The notes: generated from the letters alone by a model not told the origin. DNA of 64,000 bases from Methylorubrum rhodinum (GCF_014199935.1 NZ_JACHOP010000006.1:202417-266416); one strand, 5' to 3'. Numbered from the stretch's first letter, positions 32,983 through 42,955 are shown. A program made the numbers and translations.

Positions 32983-33318
32983 TCAGGCCGCCTGTTCGGC
33001 CTCCGGCCGGGCGACGGTCTGGATCGTCTCGAAGCCCTCGAACTGGGGATGGCCGAGATAGAGCGGCTTGGTGGTCGGCACCCGGCCGTGGGCCTTGCGG
33101 AACTGCTCCGAGCGCGTCCAGGCCTCGAAATCGGCCTTCGAGCGCCAGATCGTGTGCGAGGCGTAGAGGATGTGGTCCTCGGCCTCCGGACCCTTGAGCA
33201 GGTGGAATTCGACGAAGCCCTCCATCTCGCCGAGGTGGCTGTCGCGTCCGAGCCAGACCTGCTCGAAATCCTGCGCCGAATCCTTCACCACCTTGAAGCG
33301 GTTCATCGCGATGAACAT
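32983..33318 (-). CDS. haem-degrading monooxygenase-like protein (IsdG/HmuQ type)
   Basis: 111 aa, a single antibiotic-biosynthesis-monooxygenase (ABM) domain. MFIAMNRFKVVKDSAQDFEQ carries the conserved Asn6, HTIWRSKADFEAWTRSEQFR the Trp, and KAHGRVP the His, the three positions used by IsdG-type haem oxygenases. It closely resembles the HmuQ/HmuD haem oxygenases of Bradyrhizobium. No haem-uptake genes are adjacent. Convergent with the MFS gene; single gene transcript likely. Confidence 0.75.
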   Translation of the reverse strand: MFIAMNRFKVVKDSAQDFEQVWLGRDSHLGEMEGFVEFHLLKGPEAEDHILYASHTIWRSKADFEAWTRSEQFRKAHGRVPTTKPLYLGHPQFEGFETIQTVARPEAEQAA

Positions 33319-33384
33319 GCCCGATCAACTCCCGATCCGTCGCGGCGCCGCACCGGCGGCACCGTCCTGCCGAACGTCGTTTGA

Positions 33385-33783
33385 CTCTACGTAGTTTCGC
33401 CTGTGGGCTGAAGCCCGGCGCCGCCGGTTCGGCGGCGATGCATCGCCGCGCCCTGCGCACGGACCCGCACCGGCGCAGGATACGTGCGAAATCATGCACT
33501 GCCGCATGATTTCGTTGCAGGTACATTTCGTGAACGCAGCGGCCGCGATTGCTGAAAACTCCCAACCATCAACAACGAGGCCCTTGCATTCAACATGCAT
33601 CTCATGGTGAAGCTAGGCCGAGGCTGCCCCACGGCGATACGATTGTCTCCCGATCTCCCAGTCCGGGCCTGTTCCGGCGATTAGAACCGGGCCAGGACAT
33701 CGATTTGTTGGCGGGAGCCTTGAGCGCGGTCGACCTGAGGTCCTTGGGCCGGCCGCGATACCGTCAGGGGACCGTACCGTAAG
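33385..33783. other. intergenic stretch with one palindrome
   Basis: About 400 bp between the monooxygenase and the XRE regulator, with no convincing gene. CGAAATCATGC (33487-33497) and GCATGATTTCG (33504-33514) form a perfect 11-bp inverted repeat with a six-base loop. It could be an operator for the haem oxygenase-like gene or the regulator, or an extragenic repeat. Nothing else was recognised. Confidence 0.4.
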
Positions 33784-34188
33784 ATGATGCCGAAACAGAC
33801 AACCGATGTTGACCGTCTCGTCGGGCTCCGGATCACCGCGCTGCGGAAGGCGCGGGGCCTGAGCCAGACCGCTCTGGGAACCGCCGTCGGCGTGACCTTC
33901 CAGCAGGTCCAGAAATACGAGAAGGGTCAGAACCGCGTCGGCGCCGGGCGCCTGCGCGAGATCGCCCGCCTGCTCGAAGTGCCGGTCTCCGCCTTCTTCG
34001 ACGAGGACAACACGGCGGGAGGACAGGAGCAGGCCGAGGTGTTCGGCTTCCTGCGCGCCCACGGCGCCGTGGACCTGCTGCGCGCCTTCGCCTCGATCGA
34101 GGACGACCAGCTCCGCCGCGAGGTTCTGGCGATCGTGCGCAGCGCCGCCCGCCTCGACCGCAAGAAGGACGCGCCCCTCGACGCCTGA
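33784..34188 (+). CDS. XRE-family transcriptional regulator
   Basis: 134 aa, ATG at 33784 (a second at 33787). HTH_3 domain at about 10-68: LVGLRITALRKARGLSQTAL, GTAVGVTFQQVQKYEKGQNR, the lambda-repressor type helix-turn-helix. The C-terminal part (70-134) is a helical segment (EVFGFLRAHGAVDLLRAFAS). The layout is that of PraR/PhrR-like regulators common in Rhizobiales. Targets unknown; an inverted repeat at 33487-33514 upstream could be its own site. Confidence 0.87.
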   Translation: MMPKQTTDVDRLVGLRITALRKARGLSQTALGTAVGVTFQQVQKYEKGQNRVGAGRLREIARLLEVPVSAFFDEDNTAGGQEQAEVFGFLRAHGAVDLLRAFASIEDDQLRREVLAIVRSAARLDRKKDAPLDA

Positions 34189-34271
34189 GGCCGAGGGGTA
34201 GGACCAAGAGGCGAGACAGGCCGGGGCCCGTCCCCGGCCGCCTTCTTTCCTTGCGTCCGTTGCCGAGCGAC

Positions 34272-35594
34272 TCAGGCGCCGTCCGATTCGGCGATGAGGT
34301 GAAAGAAGCTTCCCGTCACGAGGCCCCGGCGATGGCCGGCGAAGCCCAGCGGCGTGCCTTCAGCGTCCGTCACCCGCGCCAGCGCGTTCGCCTCGACCGG
34401 GGCCGGCGTCAGCTCGCTCGCGTAGTGGAATTCGTGGCCGACCAGCCGCGTGCCGGCAGCACCCAGCAAGCCCGCCTCGACCAGACGCGCCACCCGGTAG
34501 CCGAGATGGAGCCGGCGCTTCGCGTAGGAGGTCGCCACCGGCAGCAAGCCTGCCATCGGGTGGGTGATTCCGTCGGCATCCTCCAGGCTCTCGCCCAACA
34601 CCATGTAGCCGCCGCACTCGCCGTGGACCGGCCGATTGTCCGCGAATCGCCGCAGCCCCTCGCGGAAGGTGTGGGCCGCGGCGAGCCGCCCGGCATGGAG
34701 CTCGGGATAGCCGCCGGGCAGCCAGCAGGCGCCGCAGGTCGTGTCGGGCGCCTCGTCGGCGAGCGGGGAGAACGGCACGATCTCGGCCCCCGCCGCGCGC
34801 CAGCCTGCCAGCATGTGCGGATAGAGGAACGAGAAGGCGGCGTCCCGCGCCACCGCGACCCGCTGGGCCGGTGGGGAGGGGAGGGCGCCCGTACCGGCCT
34901 CCGCCCGCCCCCCCGCGGCGGCGACGATCGCGTCGAGGTCGAGGGAGGCCTCCGCCAGATCGGCGAGGCGGTCGAGGCGCGCCTCGAGGTCGGCGGTCTC
35001 GCCGGCCTGGACGAGGCCGAGATGCCGCTCGGGTAGGACGAGCCCGGCCTCGCGGGGGAAGGCGCCGAGCACCGGCATGCCGATTCGGCTCAGGCCTGCC
35101 TCGACGAGGCGGCGATGGCGTGGGCTCGCCACCTTGTTCAGCACCACGCCCGCGACGCGGATGCGGGAATCGTAGGTGGCGCAGCCGAGCGCGACCGCGG
35201 CGGCCGATTGCGCGGCGCCCGACACGTCGAGCACGAGCAGCACCGGCCAGCCGTAGCGTGCGGCGATGTCGGCATTGGCGCCGGTGCGGCCCTCGCCGGC
35301 CACGATCCCGTCATGCAGGCCCATCGAGCCTTCGGCGACCACGAGGGCGGCGTCGCGCGTGCTCAGCCCGGCGCAGGCGTCGAGCAGCGCGTCCGGCATC
35401 GCGAAGCTGTCGAGGTTGAGGCTCGGATGGCCGGTCGCCGCCTCATGGAAGGCCGGATCGATGTAGTCCGGCCCGCACTTGGCGCCGCGTACCGCGACTC
35501 CGCGCCGCCGCAGCGCCCGCATCAGCGCCAGGGTCACCGTGGTCTTGCCCGACCCTGAGCGGGGCGCGGCGATCAGGAGGCCGGGGGCGCTCAC
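34272..35594 (-). CDS. cobB: cobyrinate / hydrogenobyrinate a,c-diamide synthase
   Basis: 440 aa, GTG start at 35594 overlapping the cobM stop (GTGA). P-loop-like [16 protein letters not shown], then [20 protein letters not shown] and SMGLHDGI in the synthetase domain, and a class I glutamine amidotransferase domain with Cys in [13 protein letters not shown] and His in TGSFFHLI. It amidates the a and c side chains of the corrin ring using ATP and glutamine. Last of four coupled cob genes. Confidence 0.95.
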   Translation of the reverse strand: MSAPGLLIAAPRSGSGKTTVTLALMRALRRRGVAVRGAKCGPDYIDPAFHEAATGHPSLNLDSFAMPDALLDACAGLSTRDAALVVAEGSMGLHDGIVAGEGRTGANADIAARYGWPVLLVLDVSGAAQSAAAVALGCATYDSRIRVAGVVLNKVASPRHRRLVEAGLSRIGMPVLGAFPREAGLVLPERHLGLVQAGETADLEARLDRLADLAEASLDLDAIVAAAGGRAEAGTGALPSPPAQRVAVARDAAFSFLYPHMLAGWRAAGAEIVPFSPLADEAPDTTCGACWLPGGYPELHAGRLAAAHTFREGLRRFADNRPVHGECGGYMVLGESLEDADGITHPMAGLLPVATSYAKRRLHLGYRVARLVEAGLLGAAGTRLVGHEFHYASELTPAPVEANALARVTDAEGTPLGFAGHRRGLVTGSFFHLIAESDGA

Positions 35595-36376
35595 GCGGCG
35601 TCTCCCGGTGCGTTGACGGCGCCTTGAGGCCGGAACCGGCGGTCGTAATCGGGGGCGTAGAGGGCGCTCTCGCGGAAATCCGCCGGGTCGAGCGCCGGCC
35701 CGACCAGGATCAGCGCGGTGCGCTCGATCTTTTCGGCCTTCACCCGCTCGGGGAGCGAGGCGAGCGGCCCGGTCAGCACCCGCTCGTCGGGCCATGTCGC
35801 GCGGAACACCACCGCCGCCGGGCAGTCCGGCCCATAGAACGGCGCGAGTTCGGCGGCGACCGCATCGATCACGTGGATCGACAGGTGCAGCGCCAGCGTC
35901 GCCCCGGTCGCCGCGAAGGCCGCCAGCGTCTCCCGCTCCGGCATCGGGCTGGCGCGGCCGGAGGTGCGCGTGAGCACCAGCGACTGCGCCAGCCCCGGCA
36001 CGGTGAGTTCGCGCCTCAGCACCGCGGCGGCGGCGGCGAAGGAGGGGACGCCCGGCGTCACCGTGTAGGGGATGCCCAACGCGTCGAGCCGCCGGGTCTG
36101 CTCGGCGAGCGCGCTCCAGATCGACAGGTCGCCCGAATGCAGCCGGGCCACGTCCTGCCCACGCGCGTGGGCGTCGGCGATCTCGGCCATGATCGCGTCG
36201 AGATCGAGCGGCGCGGTGTCGACGATCCGGGCGCCCTCCGGGCACCACGACAGGATCTCGGGGGCGACGAGCGAGCCCGCATAGAGGCAGACCGGGCAGG
36301 CGGCGACCCGGTCGCGTCCGCGCACGGTGATGAGGTCGGCGGCACCGGGGCCGGCGCCGATGAAATGGACGGTCAT
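35591..36376 (-). CDS. cobM: precorrin-4 C11-methyltransferase
   Basis: 261 aa, ATG at 36376 overlapping the cobE stop (ATGA). Tetrapyrrole methylase fold: [71 protein letters not shown] and [12 protein letters not shown]. It methylates C11 of precorrin-4 with S-adenosylmethionine in the aerobic pathway. The lower case for CbiF (anaerobic) is unlikely given its neighbours cobL and cobE. Confidence 0.95.
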   Translation of the reverse strand: MTVHFIGAGPGAADLITVRGRDRVAACPVCLYAGSLVAPEILSWCPEGARIVDTAPLDLDAIMAEIADAHARGQDVARLHSGDLSIWSALAEQTRRLDALGIPYTVTPGVPSFAAAAAVLRRELTVPGLAQSLVLTRTSGRASPMPERETLAAFAATGATLALHLSIHVIDAVAAELAPFYGPDCPAAVVFRATWPDERVLTGPLASLPERVKAEKIERTALILVGPALDPADFRESALYAPDYDRRFRPQGAVNAPGDAA

Positions 36377-36780
36377 GCCCGCTCGCTTACCCCAGGAGCG
36401 GCGGGGGAGGCGAGGGCGCAAGTGGCTGCGGCGCTGGCGATGCGGGGCAAGACCAACCGCGCTCCGGGGCCGGCGGCGGCCAGTGCCGCCGCCTCGGCCA
36501 GCGAGCCGACGCCGCGGCTCGCCCTGATGCGCGCGGAGCGCGTGACGACGCCGGCATCGGCCGCGGCGAGCGCGGCCGGTTCGAGCCCGAGCGGCGTCAG
36601 ACCCAAGGCCGCCGCCGCCTCCCAAAGAGGCGCCTCGCCGGCCCGGTCGGCGGCGGTGGCCAGCACGGCAAGCGCGTCCGGCGCGAGCCCGGCCTCGTGA
36701 AGCGCCCGGCGCACCAGGGCGACGATCTCGTCCGGCGCCGTGGCGGCGCGAAACCCCACGCCCGCGACGATTCCGCTCAC
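36373..36780 (-). CDS. cobE: cobalamin biosynthesis protein CobE
   Basis: 135 aa from the GTG at 36780, which overlaps the cobL stop (GTGA). It matches the small CobE / CbiG C-terminal domain: [40 protein letters not shown], then [20 protein letters not shown]. CobE is required in the aerobic pathway; in CbiG the homologous domain acts on the precorrin-5 deacylation step. Tight coupling between cobL and cobM supports the call. Confidence 0.87.
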   Translation of the reverse strand: MSGIVAGVGFRAATAPDEIVALVRRALHEAGLAPDALAVLATAADRAGEAPLWEAAAALGLTPLGLEPAALAAADAGVVTRSARIRASRGVGSLAEAAALAAAGPGARLVLPRIASAAATCALASPAAPGVSERA

Positions 36781-38015
36781 GGCTTGGTCCAGACCCACTG
36801 CGTCACCGGCATGGCCGGACGCCAGCCCGTCAGCCCGCCGACCGGCGCGGCATGGGCGACCGAGAGCCGGCGCAGGCGCCCGCCGGCCTCCGCGTGCGCC
36901 GCGAGCAGGGCCGCCTCACCTTCGAGGGTCACGGCGTTGGCGACGAGGCGGCCCGACGGGGGCAGGGCCGCGCGGCAGGCGGCGAGCAGGCCGGGCTCGG
37001 CCACGCCGCCGCCGACGAACACGGCCTGCGGCGCGGGCAACTCCGCCAGCGCCGCCGTGGAGGCGCCGCGCACCACGGTGACCCGCGCGCCGACGCCGAG
37101 GTTTTTCGCGTTGCGCCCGATCCGCTCGGCCCGGTCGTCGCGCCGCTCGACCGCGACGGCGCGGTTGGCCGGATGGCGCAGGCACCACTCGATCGAGACC
37201 GAGCCGGCGCCCGCGCCGAGGTCCCACAGGATCTCGCCCGCCCGCGGGCGCAGGGCCGAGAGCGTCACGGCGCGGATTTCGGCCTTGGTGAGCTGCCCGT
37301 CGTTCTCGAACCACGCATCGTCGAGGCCGGGGCTCAGGGGCACGATGCGGGCATCCGGTGCCGCCTCGACCTCGATCGCCACCGTGTTGAGCGGGTCGAT
37401 GTCGCTCAGCCCGAAGTCCTTTGCGCGGTCGGAGCGCAGGCGCTCGCGCGGGCCGCCCATCGCTTCGAGCACGGTGAGCCGCGAGGCGCCCATGCCGCGC
37501 TCGGTCAGGAGGGTCGCGACCGCGGCAGGCGTCGAGCCGTCCCAGGACAGGGCGAGGAGTCGCGCGCCGGGTTGAAGGGCGGGGACAACTCCAAAAAAAT
37601 CGCGGCCGTGCAGGGTGATGCAGGCAGTCTCGGGCAGCGACCAGCCGAGCCGGGCGGCGGCGAGGCTGAAGGCCGAGGGTTGGGGGAAGGCCCGGATCTC
37701 AGGCGCCGGCACCAGCCGGGCGATCTCGGCGCCGATGCCGAAATGGAAGGGATCGCCGGTGGCGAGCAGGCAGGTCGGCCGCCCGCGCCGGGCCAGGATC
37801 TCGGGATAGGCCTGCCCGATCGGGCTCGGCCAGGGCCGCTCCTCCGCCGTCAGCGGGGCGGCGAGCGCGAGGTGGCGCCGCCCGCCATAGACCACCTCCG
37901 CCGCGTCGAGGGCGGCGGCGGCGGCGGGCGAGAGACCGGCCCGGCCATCCTCGCCGATGCCGACGACGGCGAGCCAGGGGGGACTGCCGGGCTCCGGCGG
38001 AAGCGGGGCGGTCAT
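36777..38015 (-). CDS. cobL: precorrin-6Y C5,15-methyltransferase (decarboxylating)
   Basis: 412 aa and bifunctional. The N-terminal CbiE domain (about 15-205) has [20 protein letters not shown] and [20 protein letters not shown]. The C-terminal CbiT-like methyltransferase (about 215-405) has [20 protein letters not shown] and [20 protein letters not shown]. It methylates C5 and C15 and removes the C12 acetate carboxyl. First gene of the cobL-cobE-cobM-cobB unit. The upstream gap (38016-38290) holds a palindromic repeat and no riboswitch that I can see. Confidence 0.94.
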   Translation of the reverse strand: MTAPLPPEPGSPPWLAVVGIGEDGRAGLSPAAAAALDAAEVVYGGRRHLALAAPLTAEERPWPSPIGQAYPEILARRGRPTCLLATGDPFHFGIGAEIARLVPAPEIRAFPQPSAFSLAAARLGWSLPETACITLHGRDFFGVVPALQPGARLLALSWDGSTPAAVATLLTERGMGASRLTVLEAMGGPRERLRSDRAKDFGLSDIDPLNTVAIEVEAAPDARIVPLSPGLDDAWFENDGQLTKAEIRAVTLSALRPRAGEILWDLGAGAGSVSIEWCLRHPANRAVAVERRDDRAERIGRNAKNLGVGARVTVVRGASTAALAELPAPQAVFVGGGVAEPGLLAACRAALPPSGRLVANAVTLEGEAALLAAHAEAGGRLRRLSVAHAAPVGGLTGWRPAMPVTQWVWTKP

Positions 38016-38074
38016 GGCCGGGACTGCACGGGGAGGGTCATCGGAGCCTGCTCGCCTGAGGTCTCCCGCCCATC

Positions 38075-38190
38075 CCCCTCATCCTGAGGTGCCGTGTCAG
38101 CGGCCTCGAAGGAGGGCTCCAGATGGCGCTGCGATCCCTGGAGCCCTCCTTCGAGGCCTCCGCTGCGCTCCGGCACCTCAGGATGAGGGG
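38075..38190. repeat. nested extragenic palindrome
   Basis: Two perfect inverted repeats, one inside the other. Outer arms 38075-38094 and 38171-38190 are 20 bp (CCCCTCATCCTGAGGTGCCG and complement). Inner arms 38102-38121 and 38139-38158 are also 20 bp. The whole 116 bp could fold into one long hairpin with a 17-base loop. Both motifs (CTCATCCTGAGGTGCC and GGAGGGCTCCA) are repeat families I recall from Methylobacterium. It sits between the cobL promoter and the OxlT-like gene end. Confidence 0.75.
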
Positions 38191-38290
38191 ATCGGGTGGG
38201 ACAGGAGCGTCCTCCCTGCCGCGAACCGATCCGGCCCGTCAAATCCCCTATGATGAGGCGGGCCGGCTTCGCGCCGGCCCGCGCTCCTCG

Positions 38291-39583
38291 TCAGACCGCC
38301 GGCCGGGCGGCGAGGGGGGCGGCGGCCTCCGGCACGGCCGGGCCCGCGACGCCGAGATAGGCGCGCCGGGCGGGTTTCAGGACGAACCACGCCAGCGCCG
38401 CCACGACCAGATCGAGGCCGATGGCGATGCCGAAGACCGGCACCCAGCTTCCCATGCCGTCGTGGAGCAGAGCCGCGACGGGGCCGCCGAGCAGCGAGCC
38501 GACGCCCTGGGCCATGTAGAGGAAGCCGTAATTCGTCGTGGCGTGCTTGGTCCCGAAGGTGTCGGTCAGGGTCGAGGGGAACAGCGAGAAGATCTCGCCC
38601 CAGGCGAAGAACACCAGCCCCGAGAGCAGGGCGAAGGCATAGGCGTTCTCGCGGAACATCAGCAGCATGCAGATCGCCACCGCCTCCAGCGCGAAGGCCA
38701 CCGTCATGGTGTTCTCGCGGCCGACATGGTCCGAGACCCAGCCGAAGAACGGCCGGGTCAAGCCGTTGGTGATCCGGTCGAAGGTGAGCGCGAAGGGGAG
38801 CGCCGCGAAGCCGAACACGATGGCGTCGGCGACGCCGAATTCCTTGGCGAAAGATGCGAAGTTCGCCACCACCATCAGACCGCCGGTCGACATCATCGCC
38901 ATCATGGCAAACATCAGCCAGAACAAAGGGGTGCGCAGCATCTGGGCCGGCGCCACGTCGCGGGCCGCGCTCGCGACCTTGTCGGCCGGGATCGCGGGCG
39001 TCTCGCCGGGCCTGGGGTTGCGCAGGCCGAGCGCGGCCACGACGCCGATCACGGCCATGATCGCGCCGAACACCAGCAGCGTGTGGCGGTAGCCGGAGGA
39101 CGCGATCATGTCGGTGATCGGGAAGGTGGTGGCGATGGCGCCCATGCCGTAGCCCGCCGCGACCACGCCCGCCGCGAAGCCGCGCCGCTCGGGGAACCAG
39201 CGCACCACGAGGCCGACGACGCCGACATAGACGATGCCGGTGCCGAGCCCGCAGAGCAGGCCGTAGCTGGCGTAGAGGCCCCACAGCGTCTCGACCTTCG
39301 AGGCGGCGACCCAGCCGAGGCCGGAGAGCGCCGCACCCAGAGCGATCATCGCCTTGGCGCTGAACCGCTCGATCAGCCAGCCCTGGACCGGCGAGAAGAA
39401 GGTCTGGAGCACGATCAGCAGCGTGAAGGCGACCTGCACCGCGGGCAGGCTCGCCCCGGTGGTCGCCTGGAACGGCTTCACGAACAGCGTCCAGACGTAT
39501 TGCGGGCTGGAGATCGTCATCATCACGATCAGGCCCAGGGCGAGCTGGATCCAGCGGGTCCGGTTGGATGTCGTATCCATCAT
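38291..39583 (-). CDS. MFS carrier, oxalate/formate antiporter type
   Basis: 430 aa, twelve membrane segments. It begins RWIQLALGLIVMMTISSPQY with VWTLFVKPFQ, typical of OxlT-like carriers. Other marks are CGLGTGIVYVGVVGLVVRWF and FPERRGFAAGVVAAGYGMGA in the first half and a second half starting LRTPLFWLMFAMMAMMSTGG. OxlT exchanges oxalate for formate. Methylorubrum grows on oxalate, which suits the call, but the two charged residues that decide substrate were not checked. Lies alone, 138 bp upstream (in transcription order after) of a methyltransferase gene. Confidence 0.85.
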   Translation of the reverse strand: MMDTTSNRTRWIQLALGLIVMMTISSPQYVWTLFVKPFQATTGASLPAVQVAFTLLIVLQTFFSPVQGWLIERFSAKAMIALGAALSGLGWVAASKVETLWGLYASYGLLCGLGTGIVYVGVVGLVVRWFPERRGFAAGVVAAGYGMGAIATTFPITDMIASSGYRHTLLVFGAIMAVIGVVAALGLRNPRPGETPAIPADKVASAARDVAPAQMLRTPLFWLMFAMMAMMSTGGLMVVANFASFAKEFGVADAIVFGFAALPFALTFDRITNGLTRPFFGWVSDHVGRENTMTVAFALEAVAICMLLMFRENAYAFALLSGLVFFAWGEIFSLFPSTLTDTFGTKHATTNYGFLYMAQGVGSLLGGPVAALLHDGMGSWVPVFGIAIGLDLVVAALAWFVLKPARRAYLGVAGPAVPEAAAPLAARPAV

Positions 39584-39710
39584 TCACTCCTTGACGGCTC
39601 CGGCCCGCCGCAAGGGATGTGCCAAACTCTACGTTCGCCTCGCCTGCCGTGATCCTTCCGGATGCCTCGCTGGCCGGCCCCGACACCGGGCAAGACCTTT
39701 CGACAAAGCG

Positions 39711-40556
39711 TCAGGCCCGCGCCGAGACGAGCCAGCAGGCGGCACCGAGCTCGACCGGCCCACCGCCCGACAGCTTCGCGAACAGATCGACCACGGTCCG
39801 CAGGGCCGCCTCCTGCACAGCCGGGTCGCGCTCGCGCAGAAGGCGCGCGATCGGCCCGCGGGTGACGACGAAGCCGGCGGCGTCTTCCGGGGTGTCGCCC
39901 ACCCGCATGGTGCGGTTCACCGGCTCGAAGGCGATGTCGCGAAAGCCCGCGCCGTCCAGGATCGGCCGCAGGGTCTCGCGCAGGGCGAAGCGGAACGGGC
40001 CCGGCGCATCGGGCAGCGGCGGCTCGGCATCGGGCAGGAGCGGCATCACCGCCGTGCGGGGCAGGGCGACCCAGGTGTTCTCGGCCATCGCCCGCCAGCA
40101 GAGGAAACGCAGCCGCCCGCCCTCCTTGAGGCTCGCCCGGATGTTGGCGAAGGCGGCCGCCGAATCGTCGAAGAACATCACGCCGAAGCGCGACAGGGCG
40201 TGGTCGAACCGCATCCCGAAGGCGTGGCTCTGCACGTCGGCTTTGAGCCATTCGATCGCGGCGCCGCCGGCCGGTTCCGCGACGGCGCGCGCCCGCGCCG
40301 CGTCGAGCAGCGGTTCGGACACGTCGGCTCCGGTGACATGGCCCTCGGGCCCGACCTGCCGCGCGGCCCGAAGCGCCGTCTCGCCCGCGCCGCAGCCGAT
40401 ATCGAGAACGTGCTCGCCGGGCGCGAGGCCGGACGTCGCGAACAGGGCTTGCGTGAACGGCGCGAAGGCGGCGTCGAGCGCCCGGTGGTTTTCGGCCCAG
40501 CGCTGCCCGACCTCGCCGTTCCAGTAGTCGATCTGGGCTTGGTTGCCGGTGTCCAT
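39711..40556 (-). CDS. class I SAM-dependent methyltransferase
   Basis: 281 aa, ATG at 40556. It begins with QAQIDYWNGEVGQRWAENH and has the SAM motif VLDIGCGAGETALRAARQVG, the acidic strand VTGADVSEPLL and a post-motif FDHALSRFGVMFFDDSAAAF. It resembles small-molecule or ubiquinone/menaquinone-like methyltransferases of the UbiE/Coq5 superfamily. The C-terminal half has a helical substrate domain (PRTAVMPLLPDAEPPL). The substrate is unknown. An extragenic repeat lies between it and the upstream gamma-glutamyltransferase gene. Confidence 0.85.
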   Translation of the reverse strand: MDTGNQAQIDYWNGEVGQRWAENHRALDAAFAPFTQALFATSGLAPGEHVLDIGCGAGETALRAARQVGPEGHVTGADVSEPLLDAARARAVAEPAGGAAIEWLKADVQSHAFGMRFDHALSRFGVMFFDDSAAAFANIRASLKEGGRLRFLCWRAMAENTWVALPRTAVMPLLPDAEPPLPDAPGPFRFALRETLRPILDGAGFRDIAFEPVNRTMRVGDTPEDAAGFVVTRGPIARLLRERDPAVQEAALRTVVDLFAKLSGGGPVELGAACWLVSARA

Positions 40557-40576
40557 GCGACGCGTCCTGCTGCTTT

Positions 40577-40617
40577 TCAGGGCTCCGCCCTGACCCGCCA
40601 AAGGGCTTGCCCTTTGG
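40577..40617. repeat. double-hairpin extragenic repeat, copy A
   Basis: Two perfect small stems in a row: TCAGGGC/GCCCTGA (40577-40583 with 40587-40593) and CCAAAGGGC/GCCCTTTGG (40598-40606 with 40609-40617), joined by CCCG. The same plan, on the other strand, recurs at 46446-46487. It lies 8 bp before the stop of the gamma-glutamyltransferase gene and 21 bp upstream of the methyltransferase start. Confidence 0.65.
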
Positions 40618-40624
40618 GAACCCG

Positions 40625-42220
40625 TTACAGGCCCTCGGCGCCGCCGTCCGAGCGGGGGTCGTGCGTGGCCTCGATGCGGCGGTTGTTCGCGTGGCGCACC
40701 AGCATGCCGGCGTGGCCGAGCGAGTCGACATAGGCGCCGCCCAACTCCTCGATGTCGTGGCCCATGCGCTCGAGCGCGGCGATGCAGGCCGGATCGAACC
40801 GGTCCTCGACCTTCACCGAGAGCGATTCCGCGCCCCAGGTCCGGCCGTAGAGCAGGCGCGGGGCATCGACCGCGTCGGCCACCGACATCCCGTAATCGGC
40901 GTAGCGCGAAAAGATCTGGGCCTGGAATTGCGGCTGCCCATCCCCGCCCATCGAGCCGTAGGCCATCACGCGGCCGTCGTCGAAGCAGGCCAACGCCGGG
41001 ATCAGGGTGTGGAACGGGCGCCGGCCCGGCTCCAGCGGGTTCACGGCGTTTGGATCGAGCGAGAACGACATGCCGCGGTTCTGCCAGCAGATGCCGGTCG
41101 AGGGCAGGACGCAGCCCGAGCCGTATTCCCAGTAGACCGACTGGATGAACGAGACGGCCATCCCGTCGCCGTCGATCGCCCCCATCCACACGGTGTCGCC
41201 CTCGCCCGAGCGCACCGGGATGCTGCTGGCGCGGCCCATGTCGATCAGCGCGGCTTCCCGGTCGAGCCGGCGCGGGTCGAGGAAGGCGGCAGGATCGCCC
41301 GTGAGGCGGTCGAAATCGGTGACGAACCGGTCGCGGATCGCGAAGGCCCGCTTCGTCGCCTCGATCAGCCCGTGATAATGCGCCGTGCTCTCGGCCTGGC
41401 GCACGTTCAGCCGCTCGAAGATCCCGAGGATGATCAGCGCCGCGAGCCCCTGCGTGGGCGGGGGGAAGTTGTACAGCATGGCGTCGCGCCGCCGCAGCGA
41501 CAGCGGCGCCCGCTCGCGGGCCGCGTAGGCCTGGAGGTCGGCCCGCGTCACCGGCGCGCCGAGGCGCTCCAAGTCGGCGGCGATCTCGCGGGCAATGTCG
41601 CCGCGGTAGAAGTCGGCGAGCCCCGCATGGGCCAACTGCGCCAGCGTGTCGGCGAGCTGGGGCTGGCGCCGCAGCGCGCCCGCCGCATAGGGTTTGCCCT
41701 CGCTCAGGTAGGTGGCGGCAAAATTCGGTGCGTCGTGGAGCGTGTCGAGTTCCTTCGGCACGTAGCGCGCCTCGGACGCCGAGACCGGGCAGCCCTCGCG
41801 GGCGTGGCGAATCGCGTCGGCGAGGATCGCGTCGAGCGGCAGCCGCCCGCCGAAGGCGCGGGCCATGGCGAGCGCCAGCTCCCAGCCGCCGACCGTGCCG
41901 GCCACCGTCACCGCCGCGTCGGGGCCGCGGGCGGGGATCGCGTCGACCTCTCGCTCGCGGTAGCGCGCCCGCGTCGCCAGGGCGCCCGCCGGGCCGCAGG
42001 CCTCGATGCTGCGCACCCGGCCCCCCTTCTCGCGGATCAGCCAGAAGCCGTCGCCGCCGATCCCGTTCATGTGCGGGTAGACCACGGCGATGGCCGCCGC
42101 CATCGCGACCATCGCCTCGATGGCGTTGCCGCCCTGGGCCAGCACGCTCTGGCCGGCTTTCGCCGCGAGCGCGTGGGGCGCGGCGACGGCGGCGTGGGCG
42201 AAGACGGGGGTCTCGGGCAT
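40625..42220 (-). CDS. gamma-glutamyltransferase family hydrolase
   Basis: 531 aa, ATG at 42220, no signal peptide. NTN-hydrolase fold with the autoprocessing threonine at T343 in GEGDTVWMGAIDGDGMAV (the usual HTTHF is DTVWM). Upstream: AAKAGQSVLAQGGNAIEAMV and YNFPPPTQGLAALIILGIFE; downstream: GMSFSLDPNAVNPLEPGRRP and GSMGGDGQPQFQAQ. The loss of the signal peptide and the altered motif place it with cytosolic YwrD-like members rather than periplasmic Ggt, so glutathione need not be the substrate. Confidence 0.88.
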   Translation of the reverse strand: MPETPVFAHAAVAAPHALAAKAGQSVLAQGGNAIEAMVAMAAAIAVVYPHMNGIGGDGFWLIREKGGRVRSIEACGPAGALATRARYREREVDAIPARGPDAAVTVAGTVGGWELALAMARAFGGRLPLDAILADAIRHAREGCPVSASEARYVPKELDTLHDAPNFAATYLSEGKPYAAGALRRQPQLADTLAQLAHAGLADFYRGDIAREIAADLERLGAPVTRADLQAYAARERAPLSLRRRDAMLYNFPPPTQGLAALIILGIFERLNVRQAESTAHYHGLIEATKRAFAIRDRFVTDFDRLTGDPAAFLDPRRLDREAALIDMGRASSIPVRSGEGDTVWMGAIDGDGMAVSFIQSVYWEYGSGCVLPSTGICWQNRGMSFSLDPNAVNPLEPGRRPFHTLIPALACFDDGRVMAYGSMGGDGQPQFQAQIFSRYADYGMSVADAVDAPRLLYGRTWGAESLSVKVEDRFDPACIAALERMGHDIEELGGAYVDSLGHAGMLVRHANNRRIEATHDPRSDGGAEGL

Positions 42221-42475
42221 GAACGGGACTCGATGCTGATACGGACAAATCCGGCTCGGAAGGCAGAATCAGGACCACGCGGCGGCCGCGACGGCAACCT
42301 CGATCCTGTCGTCGCTGACGCACCGGCGCGACGGGCCATGCCGGTTGGCTTGCGCGAGGCTTGAAAAAGGTTCCGCGTGACGCCTTCGTTTTTCTCGATG
42401 TGGCGGAAAAGGGACTGTGCAGCCGGCCGGCAAATGACATCATGATCCGCGGCGAATCGGCGGACACCTTATCCC

Positions 42476-42766
42476 ATGAAGCAGAATGACCGGGCGCTTC
42501 TTCAAGAGCGCGTGAGAACACTTGTCCTGCGTCACGCCCTCGAAGCAACGCTTCAGCGTGTGGCCGATCTTGCCGGATTTTCGGCCGAGGAAAGCCTGTT
42601 GAGGCTCGAACACGCCATCGTCGGCGCGACCCGCCGGGTCGGCGACATGCCCGGCGATGTCCAGCTCGCCACCCTGGTCGCGGTCGAGGACGCCGTGGCG
42701 GTTGTCCGCGCGGCTTTCGACACGGTGCACCAGCGCATCGAGGCGGCGCCGGCGCTCGCCGCCTGA
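42476..42766 (+). CDS. small helical hypothetical protein
   Basis: 96 aa, ATG at 42476, without a clear ribosome binding site. All-helical by composition: ERVRTLVLRHALEATLQRVA, DLAGFSAEESLLRLEHAIVG, LVAVEDAVAVVRAAFDTVHQ. Lies 190 bp upstream of htpG on the same strand. No family was recognised; its amphipathic helices suggest a small dimeric or partner-binding protein. Confidence 0.55.
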   Translation: MKQNDRALLQERVRTLVLRHALEATLQRVADLAGFSAEESLLRLEHAIVGATRRVGDMPGDVQLATLVAVEDAVAVVRAAFDTVHQRIEAAPALAA

Positions 42767-42955
42767 CGGCGGCCTGCCTCCCCACGTCGCAACTTTCCGT
42801 CTCCCCTGCGACGCACGGCGATTGAATTGCCGGCGCGTCATGGGCATATCGCCCCGGCTTTTTCGCGTGGCTCCCACGAGACCCCGCCGCACCGTCGCCT
42901 CCCGGCAAGACGGTCGGCGCTTCGTGGGGCCCGTCCGAGCCAGGGAGGCATCTGC

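Noticed and set aside
38050..38075. GGGAGACCT on the minus strand upstream of cobL, resembling a B12 box
   Set aside because: The rest of the cobalamin riboswitch core (GGTG and CCCGCAACTG elements) is missing upstream; the region is occupied by a palindromic repeat.
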